64,000 nucleotides of DNA from Brugia malayi (lineage: Eukaryota > Nematoda > Chromadorea > Rhabditida > Onchocercidae): NCBI RefSeq assembly GCF_000002995.4, contig NW_025062477.1, positions 948,001-1,012,000 of the forward strand. Reading direction: 5' to 3'. The notes beneath the pieces are model-generated. The model saw nothing but the letters and a program-made list of their open reading frames with translations, made no database searches and was not told where the DNA came from. Of this stretch, positions 38,701-49,841 are shown in pieces. How positions within the stretch are numbered: the stretch's first letter is position 1; each line of letters starts with the position of its first letter. Position numbers and translations under genes: made by a program.

Positions 38701-41700
38701 ATTTAGATTCGACATTTGCCAAAAATGTTGAATTTGATAAATTAAACAGGAAGGAAATTGAAACTAATTTAATGCAAAATTCAAATGAACAATGGCAAAC
38801 AAAAAAAGCGAAAATATTGATTGATAAAATTTCAACAACTCATTTACCAAACAATAAACTAAGTTAGTTATCAAATTTTTATTTAATCAAAAAAAAAAAA
38901 AACGAAAAAAGTTAAGAATTGAAAATAAAATTAGAAAAAATTTTTGCTAATTGAATGATTAAAAAAAAAAAATACTAAAATATTGATTTAGAAATTTAAA
39001 TTTAATTCAACATTTATATTTCATATTTAATTAATTTGAAATAAAATTTAGTTACAAAATAAAATTTTTTTGTTTACTTAAGAACTGAACTGAACAATTT
39101 AAATTCTTTTTTTTTTTTAAGCTATCAGTTTATTTTAATATATTTGTATTAATTATTCATTTACAATCTGCAAAAAACCAGGAAGACAGTGTCTGAAATT
39201 TAAAAGTATGATAAAAATTGATGGCTTAAAAGTTTACTAAGGTGGGAATGTTTATTTTCTAAAACGAAATTTTTTCAATAGTTCAATTATTTTCTAATGA
39301 ATTTCATTTAGTTAAATTTGAAAAGCTTATTTCAAATATATCGTTTTTATCATTATCATATCATTTTTCCTCATCTTCTTCTTATTATTATCATTATGAT
39401 AGGTTCAAATTCCGTCGAGTTATCATCCATTTTGGGTAATCAAATTGATAACGCATTCAGTAATTTGATTCATCTCGAGAAGCAACAAATGGGTATATCA
39501 ATACCAAAATATGAAAATTCGATAAGAGGGCTAATCTTTGCACAATTACCAAAACAAAATGGTATCAACACTGTCATGGTACTTAAAATATTTTTTATAT
39601 TTTTATTAATTTTAACAAATTCGTTTTTTTTTTTTTTTTCCAGAAAAAAAAAAGAAAGATACTTCAGGAATTTTTAAAACAAATTAAAAAAAAAAACGCT
39701 ACTAGGTAATAATAAATTGAATTTAAGGAAAAATGAACTTTTCCTATTTAATAATTTATTTATTTCAACTTTGAAATCATTTAAAATTTTCATATATGGA
39801 GTAAAGTTTTGTTTTTTTTTTTAAAAAAAAAAAATTAAATTACAAATTAAAATTTAGATTGATGCAGCTGATAACACAGGCCTGTCAATCAAACGTGGAA
39901 TAACAAAAGGAAAAATATTAGAAAAACAAGAATCATTTATTGCTGGTAAACCTGTCACTTTGGAATTATGGAATCCAATAATATACGGTAAAAAATTTAT
40001 TTTATATATAAATTTTAAAATGATTAAAAATTATTAAAATTGTATTATTACTTTATATATTACATTTCAAAAATATAAATCAATTAGTCATTTATTTGTT
40101 TGTTTGTTTGTTTTTTTTTTTTATCATTTAAAAATAAATTTGAAAAGATTAATTTTTGTCAAATGTAATGAAATTCTTTTTATTCACTGAATAAACTTTT
40201 TATTTTTTTTTTTTTTTGCATCAATTTAAAAATTTTTCAAATTAATTTCTATCACTATTATAACTTTATATGTCTTCTAAATTGCATCATGAATTTTCAT
40301 CCAAAAGTAATAAAAACATTGATGAATGATGCTGATAAGCATAGTGATATAGTGATAAGAATAATAAATTAATCATGAAATCTTAATTACAATATCAAAT
40401 TTCTATCATTGCATATTAGCCAATTTCAATAAGCTAATTAACATTTTCTTGAAAGTTGCATTTGAGCAATTTGCAAAATTATTTTGTAGCATTTTTCATA
40501 ACAAAAGTTGAAATTACTCTTTTAAATATTTGAAATTGTTTTCAAAAAAAAAAAAATAAATAAAATAAAATAAAATCGAAATTCTTTTTCGTTACAATTC
40601 AAAATATCATCATTTCACTGTACTTATGCAAATGACCAAAGGTAATTCATATATAATTTGTGCATTCATATTTCATTTTGATCTTGAAAAAAAAAAAGAA
40701 CGAAATGGAAATTAATTATTAAAGAATAAATAATTTTATAATAAATAAAATAAATAAATAAAATGATATTAGAAAAAAAGTGAAACCGTTTAATTTGTAC
40801 TTAATTAAAAGATAAAAAGTGATTGTATGTTAAATGAAATTAATTTCTTTTTTTGAAATATGAAAATGTGAAAGGAATTTGTGTAATGATAGATTAAAAG
40901 TAATTAATATCACATTAAATATAATTAACATTTCATTATGCGTAATTATCAAATTATCAATTAAGTAATTAATTACGTAATTATCAATTCATTAAGCTTA
41001 ATTAATACTTCATTAAGTATCCTTTAACACAAATACAGAAATAATTGCTCATTAATTTTTTTCTAATATTTCTTCCTAACATTGATTTCACTGTTTATAT
41101 CGTTAAATTCTTATCACAAAATTGATCTATCACAATTGATAATGATATTTTGATCACTTTAATTGATATAACATTTCTATAAGTTTTATTATTCTAAATG
41201 AGTTTTTTTTAAGTTTGATTTTGTAGCAAATCATTTGATTGTATTATTAACCATAGAAAATGAATTCGATTGAGTTTAACAAAATTTTCATATTATTAAG
41301 ATTCGCTTAATTTCATATTTAATCCAAATTATCAATTTTTTTTAACCATTTTTTATTTTATATTATATGCTAACTTTTGTTGATATAAACAATAGAAATT
41401 AAACAAATTTTGCTGTTTTTTTTTCTTTTTATCACTTATCAGTTAAGCTTATGATTTTTTGATTTTTTTGAAATTTTATTTGTTCAAATATTTCTATTGT
41501 TTTTTTTTTTTCAGTTAGGCATCCCGAAATACTTTTTCATTTAAATTTAAAATACGTTTTTATTAGCAACGAATATAGATAAATATCGTTTAATTCTACC
41601 TAGTTCATCTATTTGTATGAAATTAAAGTAATACGTAATATTCATGGCTGACTAAAGTAATACGTAATATTCATGACTGATTAAAGTAATAAGTAATATT

Positions 41701-44700
41701 CACTACTGATCAGAGTAATACGTAATATTCATGGTTGACTAAAGTAATACGTAATATTCATGACTGATCAAAATAATACGTAATTCACGACTGATTAAAA
41801 TAAAGTAATACGTAATATTGACGACTGATTAGAGTAATACGTAATATTCATGGCTGACTAAAGTAACACGTAGTATTCATGACTGATTAAACTAATACGT
41901 AATGTTGACAACTGATTAAAGTGACACGTAATATTCATGACTAATTAAACTAATACGTAATGTTCACGTAGGTCACGACTGGTTAGCAAATCCCGGTGCC
42001 ATAATAAATGGCTTTCTACAGCCATTACAAGCTCAAATACATAACGTTGAAAGAACGCAAATGGATGGACGAAATAATCGTTATCATCAACAACGTCAAA
42101 TATTTGACGTAAAATCAATTTCAAATGATAAACGATTAAATGAAATGAGCAAAGAGAGAAAGAAGGAAAGAAAAAATGAAAATTTAATTATGGATCGAAC
42201 GAATCGAAAAAAAGAATTAGCTAAAGCTTGTTTAAATGATGAGAAAGGTTAGCTTATATTTTATAACAGGTAAGTGAAAATGAATAATTAAACAAAAAAA
42301 TTAAAATAAATATTTTAAAATTTGATAAATATAATAATTATTTGCAAAAATATCACATTTTTTTCTCCTTTACTAATAAAAAATTCACACAAATTATTTC
42401 AATATATTAATAAGAAATAATTTCAAATTCTTTTTTTTTTTTTTCTTTTTCAAAAGTTAAATTTAGGCAGCAAATTTCAGGTTTTAATAATAGTGATGAA
42501 CAGGAAAGCACTGTTTTGATAATTTATACTGAAATGGATAATAATTCAGTTAGAAATAAATTACAAGTATGAAACACTTTTTTTTTTTCATTTTCATTTT
42601 TCTTTTTGTTTTTTTTTTTTAAGATAATTCTCGAAAATTTCGCATTTCACTGAGTTTTTGTTTTTTCTTTCTAAATGACAGAATTTCAGTGCAAATTGCC
42701 TACAAATCGATTCAATTAGTTGGCTATTAGAAATAAATGCCTGGTAAATAAGAGAAATAAATAAGGAATGGATTGAAGGGTATAGGAAAATATCAAAATG
42801 CGCAGCAGTGCTTTTATGTGATGAACAATTGCGCTCTTTCCGCAACGGCACCATTCGAACGACGGATCGGAATTAGCTTAATGGAATGCGCACAATTCTG
42901 TTCAAGGTTTGACGAAGATTTTATAAAATTTCAAAAAATATGAAATATTTCAAATAATTTATGCTTTAGTGATAAACTGTAATGTAAACTTATTTGAGAC
43001 GATAAATATGCAGTAATAAAATTGAATATTATCAAATATTGAATATTATTTATTCATTTTTTTAATATAAAGTTGAATAATATTTATTCCTTTTTATAAA
43101 AAAAAAAATTGAATATTATTTATTCCTATAAAATTGAATATTATTTTTATATAAAATTGAATATTATTTATTCCCATAAAATTGAATATTATTTATTCCT
43201 TTTTTTTTCTCCCAAATAATTCTATAATTTAAATTAAACTTTATAAAACTTTTTGATTTCTCGTTTTTTTTTAAAATATTTTTGCAATTAATATTGGAAT
43301 TTTTTGTAATACTAGATGATTTTTTCTTGCAATTAATATTAGATTTTTAGTATTTGTTGTTGAAAAAAATTTTAATATTAAATTTTTATTATTTATTGCT
43401 GAAAAAAAAAATTTTTTTTTTACTTCAAATTTTAAATTAATTTCAAATTTTAAGCTTACTTGGCTGTCTTTCGGCTTCGTATTCAACACGCTTTTCAATT
43501 TGTGATACATTTCATTTCAAATTTGGCTCACGAGGAAAAAAAATGATGCAGCTGGCATGGAATTATTATTTGGAACCACAAGCAAATAATAATGCACCTG
43601 AATGTTTTATAGGTTTGTTATTATTTATTTTATATTTTAAATTTAATATTTATACTGTCCAATTAAAACTTAATTTTTATTTTTTTAATAAAATTCTTAT
43701 GTTAATGTTATAATAAATAAGCAATCATAATATGCTTTAGAATTGTTGAAATTTTCAAAATTAATTTAAAGTTTAATATACATTTTCTATTTTTCAGAGA
43801 GTTCATTAAAGCAACTAAAAGTGAACAAAGCAATTCGTAAGAGAAAGCAACCAATAGCAGCGCAAAGATTTTTGTATTGAAATTATATTTGAAAAATAAA
43901 TTATTTTCAATTTGTTTATTTTAAACTTTCATTTTTATTATTTTTTAATTTAATGACAATGAATTTAAAAGTTTTTTTTTTTTGTTTTTTGTTTTTTTTC
44001 AGTAAGCAAAAAATGAATGCAAATGGAATGAATTTGAAGATATCCTCCATTCGTCATGATAATTTATTAAATTATAGCAAAATGAAAAAACAATACGGTA
44101 AATTTCCTAAATTCTTTTATCATTTAATCATTTAATGATTAGATGCAAAAAATAAAATTAGAGATTAGAAATGCATTGAGTGATTTTTGTATGACAAATC
44201 AAAATATTGAAAATTTTTAGATTGCTTAAATGGTGAAAATGTAGTGGTGACAAAAGCGCCAGGATGGAGAATAGCAAAATTCAATGGTCGTATACGAAAA
44301 TATTTGACTACTGAAACAGATTGCTTAGACTCATGCTATAATAATCGAGTAAAATTGTTTAACTTTTCCTTGTTACTTTACAAATATTATTCATTTCATT
44401 TAATTTCAAGAATAAAATCACATTCCTATAGAAAAAGTTAACTTTATTTTTAAAAAAAAAAAAAAAAAAAGTGCCCCATATTGTAAATATATTACCAAAT
44501 TAATAGTATGAAATTATTTCAATTTATTTTTTCCAATCATACTATAAAATTAAATTTAAAAAAAATTTTTTTTTTTTTTAAATTATAATTCAAACTTTTA
44601 GTATAAAAAGAATATAGCTTATCATTGTTCTTCGGCAGTATTTGACGAAGATTCAAGTCGATGTAGTTTATATTCAACAATTCAACCCACAAATAATACT

Positions 44701-45754
44701 TTGATTCGTGACACTTCCACTATTTACTATGAAAAACATTGCTTTTCAGGTAAATTAATCATTCTTTTCAAATTTAAAACATTTCAAATCATTTTTTTTC
44801 TATAAAATTTTATCCTTTTTTCATCTTTTTCAACTACCTTTTAGAGGTGTTTTACTTTTTTTTTTTTCTTTTAGAGCAATTAGCTAAATTATGTGATGGA
44901 GCGTTAATTGAGCGTCAACCACAGCAAATACTTGTCACATTTCCTGATGCAATTTTAACTACGTCAACATTAGTGAAATGTTTATTGAAATGTTTTTGGT
45001 CACTTCAAGATGGTCAAACATTTCAATGCCATTCACTAATGTACTTTTATGAGGTATTTTTTTTTCTTTTTTTTTTTTTTCCAACTTTCTTTTGGTTATT
45101 CTGTTGATGTGAAATATTTAATAAAAATTTCATTTAGTTTATTAATTAAAATGTTTCTGCAAAAAGTATAAAATAAAATTTTCAGCAAAAAGTAGATAAT
45201 TGTATATTGAATAGCCGATCAAAACGAAACCAACCAAATAGTTTAAGGAAAGAAACACTTACAGTTGTTGATTATTTTGGCTTGGATGATTGTTTAAAGA
45301 TTTCATTAGTGGTGAGTCATCTAAAAATATTATTTCATTAGTGATGAGTAATCTAAAATATTATTTCATTAGTGATGAGTCATCTGAAAATATTATTTCA
45401 TTATTGATGGGTCATCTAAAAATATTATTTAATTAGTGATGAGTCATCTATGAATACTATTTCACTTAGATATTTCATTAATGCTGAGTAGTCACCTAAG
45501 AATATTACTTCATTACTGATGAGTCATCTTATCAAGAAGATTATTTTAAAGCCTTTGTAAAGAACATATTACTACTACTTTGAGGCAAATTAACATCTAA
45601 TGTTTGAGTATACAGATTTTTGAAATAGCTTTTTCAAAACAGTTATTAATTTTCAACAAATTTCCAGGATCAAGTGTCCAAAACAAATCCGATTCGGACA
45701 TATGGATATAAAAAGCATCAGAATATTCTAATATCGCGAAAAATGCATATTTAA
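32744..45754 (+). CDS. Secreted protein with three C-terminal PAN/Apple-like domains
   Basis: Twenty exons: 32744-32849, 33181-33352, 34484-34598, 34861-34995, 36476-36611, 37619-37910, 38063-38862, 39403-39578, 39858-39987, 41972-42247, 42481-42566, 42682-42743, 43455-43612, 43798-43873, 44003-44097, 44221-44348, 44602-44749, 44875-45053, 45186-45311, 45668-45754. Phases agree throughout: 1160 residues. An N-terminal hydrophobic stretch (LIFLILLLSF) acts as signal peptide. Residues about 36-808 are Asn/Ser/Thr-rich and probably disordered, with a Ser/Thr run in exon 7 and many N-glycosylation sequons. Three Cys-patterned modules follow, near 809-882 (CLLGCLSASYSTRF, ending PECF), 939-1031 (DCLNGENVVV, DCLDSC, YYEKHC) and 1031-1133 (KLCDGALIE, KCLLKC). 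This is the Cys spacing of PAN/Apple domains found in nematode apical matrix proteins. No ZP domain or membrane anchor is visible. A matrix or cuticle role is inferred. Confidence 0.85.
35445..35520. repeat. (AATC)n tetranucleotide patch
   Basis: Repeats of AATC/AATT inside the PAN gene intron 34996-36475. Confidence 0.7.
35955..36035. promoter_or_regulatory. Cluster of TTACGTT-type motifs in an intron
   Basis: About seven TTACG sequences, most TTACGTT or TTACGTG, occur within 80 bases separated by pyrimidine-rich spacers. ACGT is the core of many bZIP sites. The cluster may be an intronic enhancer or a degenerate tandem repeat. Confidence 0.3.
41625..41971. repeat. Minisatellite of about 29 bp abutting a splice acceptor
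   Basis: About eleven copies of AAAGTAATACGTAATATTCA plus TGACTGATT run directly into the acceptor of PAN gene exon 10 (ends GTAG at 41971). The first coding bases of that exon, CACGACTGGTTAGC, resemble the unit segment CACGACTGATTAAA. This suggests that the array includes copies of the intron-exon junction. Confidence 0.85.
43016..43202. repeat. Irregular minisatellite in a PAN gene intron
   Basis: Six or so copies of AAAATTGAATATTATTTATT with variable spacer, in the intron 42744-43454 within the first PAN module. Confidence 0.8.
45301..45527. repeat. 32-bp minisatellite growing from a splice donor
   Basis: About seven copies of TTCATTAGTGATGAGTCATC plus TAAAAATATTAT. The first copy begins inside PAN gene exon 19 and contains its donor (TTAGTG/GTGAGT at 45311/45312). 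In the later copies that position reads ATGAGT or ATGGGT, so the GT is lost and only the first copy can be a donor there. Confidence 0.85.
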
Positions 45755-48700
45755 TATCTCAAATTAAGTTTTAAAATAATGATAAATTCAGTTGTTAAAG
45801 TTTCAAGATTTTGTTTTCTTTTTTTTTTTGAAGAACTTTGAAATCTTTATTTTAGAGAATTTGGACTAAGTAATAAGCATCATATATCTGAAGTTGTGAT
45901 TCCACATAAATAATGTAGGAAATTAAATAAAATAAATATCTAAAAATTTACCATTCATCTTCCATCCCCTTATCTTTTTCTCAATCTTATCTTCACATTT
46001 AAGTTTAAATGAAGATTAATTGAAAGAAAAAGTAACCTAAAAAATAATTTAAAAATTTTTTTCCCATATTATTATAATCATCCAGCTACACTACAATCTT
46101 TGATCGCATCCTTTTGCCATACTTCGACATCACAATTAATCTATAAATTATGAGAAAATTTTAATTCAGGGAAGATGATTATCACTCATAAGTCATAATT
46201 TGCTCTTGTTAGTTCTTACATTTGTAAATTCTTTCAAACATTAATCAAATTGTAGCGCATTTCTATGACGTATTACATTTTCAAATAAATTCACAAAATT
46301 TTAGCTAATCTATTCGAACGATGACTCATGATCACATAACTCAAAGACTTATCTTCTTAACACTCAAAATTATTTGAATTCAAACATACTGAAAATCAAC
46401 ACTTAACGATTCATATTTGTTTTAGTAAAATGAAAAATAAAAGATTTAATAAATTCATTACTTTATTTCATTTGCTCTTCTGCATCAATGCATTTTGCAA
46501 CGATTTGTCAACGCCTTTTTGCTTTCCTGATTAAACTTCTCACCACAAATTCTTCATTTTATAATAAAGCTAATGAAGGAATAATATGTGTTCGTGCAAC
46601 AATAAACTGAATCCGAATATTTTAAGTAATAAAATATTTTCCGGATCCAATTCACGTCACATGATATTCCGTATATATATATAACTGCTGTTTTAGTAAT
46701 GAGCCATTAAAAAGTTTTTTTTTGGAAAAATCGGAAAAGTATAGAGCATCCTAAGTTAGACATCTTAATTGATCGTTGTGTTTTTCCTTTCTAGAAAATT
46801 TTCCATTCTACTTTTATACTTGCGATATCAAGAAAACCACTGAAACAGAATTTTTTAATTTATTTGTTTAGTGAAATGCCAGAATAATTATAGTGAAAAC
46901 AAAGAACCATTTGTTCAAAAACGAAACAAAAAAAAACTGAAGCCAAAATTTTGATCAAATCAACAATTCGCTGAAAATTATTTAAAAAAAAAAAATGATT
47001 TTCATTCCAGAATATCAAGAATGAATTGTTTCAGTAAATCAAAAAAAAAAAGAAAATGACACCAAAGTATAAAAACAAGGAGTGTCAAAAAATTAAACAA
47101 TTGATGGTAGAAATTAAAGAAATAAATGAAAATTATTTTACTTCTTAAAAATCATTTAATTCAAAAATATAAGAAAGCAAAATATCTTATTAGCAGAATA
47201 ATGGCTAAGGAATACTTGTTTCTTTCTTTTCAACTTGATCATTATTTGCAATTTCAGAATGATTTAGACAAACATTTAAACAAAAATTCCTTCAAGAAAA
47301 AACTCAGCAAAGAAAAAAACTTCTAAAAATGATAAATGGAAGAAACTACAGGAAGTTTTAAAAAACGATTTGCTGAGAGGTAAGATTTTCTTGGAAGTTT
47401 CGTCCAACTACTACGTGTTAAACATTTCAATTTTTCAACAGCAAACTAAAAACAATCCATAATGAATAGAGGAAATACTAATTCAAGAACAAATACAAAA
47501 ACCATATTTGCAAGTGGACAAAAAAAGAAAAAGAAAAAAAAAATCACTAATTAAACTAATAACAAAATATTTGTCATCAAAACACATATACATGTTGACG
47601 ATGATCACTTAAATAATGATAATGGATAAGGCCAAAAATGAAGCTGGAATGCAAAACCATGACATCTCCTCTTAAATATTAAAGGGCGAACCTTACAATC
47701 CGATAGTTAATAATGCTTTAAGGTGAATTTAAAAAATTGGAAAATGAAATCAAAATAAATTAATACAAATATTTGAAGATGTGATTTCGTTACCATGAAA
47801 ATGCAATAGCTGCATGTTTTTCGTCTTTTTCTTTTTTTGTAATTAATATAGCAGAAATTTGTAAAACTTGCCCAGACCAGTATTAAAGATCTCCCAACAT
47901 TTCCATACAAAATAAAATTATATCACTAATATTTTGTCAATCAGAAATAGCCAGTTTACAGTCTTCAACAAGCACAAAAAACTGACCACAAACTCTAGCA
48001 TTTTTGGATCATTTTCTAGAATTGTCCATACAATGCAACCATGGAACATTCGTCTCTTGAATTAGTTCTTTTAATAATTCACTGACACCAAAGTCCTTAA
48101 TCACAAAAGGAAAAGCTTCGTTTTGAAAGCAATTGCGAGATTCCCAAATTCAAGCGCCTCTTATTCGCAAAAAATCCTCATTGAAATAAATATTATGCTT
48201 TCCGAATTTCTTAGTAAAAAAATAAGAATGGTAATTAAAAAACTGGTCCGCCATGATTTATTCGAGATTCTGAAACCTCCTTAACTTGAACAGAAAAAGA
48301 AAAAAAGAACAATAACATTTCTAGATAATTTAAAGCGAAAAGAATTATGAAGAGGAGGACTAAGTTGGTGTTACAATGAATCACCGAAATCAAGTAACTT
48401 CCAATAACATAAGTACATAGACCTGTGACAAGTGAATAAAGACGTATTTTTCAAGCAAAGTCAGCTAATAAGGTGCATTAAAGAAAAGTGAAGAACCATC
48501 TAAATATTTGCTTACAACTAAATTGAAATCAAAAGTGACAGGACCCGATTTATTAACACAAGTAGACGTTTTACAAAACTGCTTTATTTTTAAGCAATTA
48601 TCTCCTGGCTTATCTTACCCACTATTATGAGTAATCTTAAACGTGTGCAGATAGATAAGCCACAGCATAATGAAAGAGAGAAGAAAAGTGAGGAACTGCA

Positions 48701-49738
48701 TAAACTGGTAATTGCTGACATATGGTAATTCCTGGAAATTTTCAACTGCAATCAAAAATTGCAATCAGATTTTAAGCTAGAATAGAAATTATACTCAAAA
48801 TTTAAATCTGAATGTTAACTGAACGTATTTCTAATTTCAATTTTAGAATAGTATTAACTATTAAAATCAGAAGTGATAAGTAGTCATTACCCAAACATTA
48901 TATCTATTTCTGTCGAAACAACAGAGGTTACAAAGACACATATGTAATGAAGAATCTATGATGACAAAATGGAGTAATGAAACAGTGTTCCAAATTTCTG
49001 CAAAAATGAGGATGTAAAAGAATGAAAATATTGAATGGCAGCAGGAAATTGTAGCGGAATGGTACTAGATGCAGAAAAACGGAAAACCTCAATAAGTAGT
49101 GCTAACTCCTGCATTAAAAAAAGGACAAAGTTTGAAAGCACTTAAACATGAACAAATATTTGCCATAAAATATTAACAGTATTCGATGAGTAGCAAAAAG
49201 TTGAAGAAAAAGCGCAGTCATACTCATTTTAAACTAAAGTAATAAGTCAAAAAAGATGATTCCACCTATAAAGATTATATTTGCATCCTTTTTTAAACCA
49301 TTCCAGAAACATTGAATAGTTATCATTTTGCACACATCACATTGACGTTTTAATACTCGAAAGTTCAATGAAACAAACTTTTAAAGCACAGCATAATTCC
49401 TTTTCTGTGATAAGCTCCATCCGATTTCTTCTAAAAACATGCCAATAAATAACGGACTGCTCTAAATACTATGATAATACAAAGGTTTGAAAAAATTGAA
49501 AATTTTTTCAGAATTCTTTTTAGGTGCATGAAACAATAACTCATATTCAAACAACAATTTCTAATGAATATCTTTTTATGCTAAAGAAAATTTCAAAAGC
49601 GTACTTTTATAGTTAACTCGGAAATATCAAACAAAAGTGGAATGTCCTATAAAACATAACTTTTCGTAATTTAAAATCTGACTCAATTCATCAAATATTT
49701 AGTTGGTTTTATAAAGTTACCCATCATCTTCTAGTTTT
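45755..49738. other. Homopolymer-poor region without an assigned gene
   Basis: Four kilobases between the convergent PAN and ABHD17 genes. Texture differs from the rest: few long poly-T/poly-A runs and a more even base mix. Open frames are under 70 codons, and I recognise no transposase, reverse transcriptase or terminal repeats. One exon-like segment (46872-46954) could not be connected to anything. A decayed mobile element or lost gene would fit but is not shown. Confidence 0.5.
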
Positions 49739-49822
49739 AAAAATCTTAAGGATTTTAAAGCGGCTATGAAAAAGTCACTTTAAAATCCTTAAGATTTTTA
49801 AGATTTTTCTATGAAAAAGTCA
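49739..49822. repeat. Perfect 22-bp inverted repeat with duplicated loop
   Basis: Arms at 49739-49760 and 49778-49799 (AAAAATCTTAAGGATTTTAA and two more bases) are perfect reverse complements around a 17-base loop. The loop segment CTATGAAAAAGTCA is repeated directly after the right arm at 49809-49822. It lies just past the ABHD17 stop codon, where a hairpin could affect 3' end formation. Confidence 0.9.
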
Positions 49823-49841
49823 GCAGATATTACCAATCTAA

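Noticed and set aside
46872..46954. Exon-like segment after TTTGTTTAG encoding KCQNNYSENKEPFVQKRN and a stop
   Set aside because: No upstream exon ends in the needed phase 1; the PAN gene already closes in phase at 45754.
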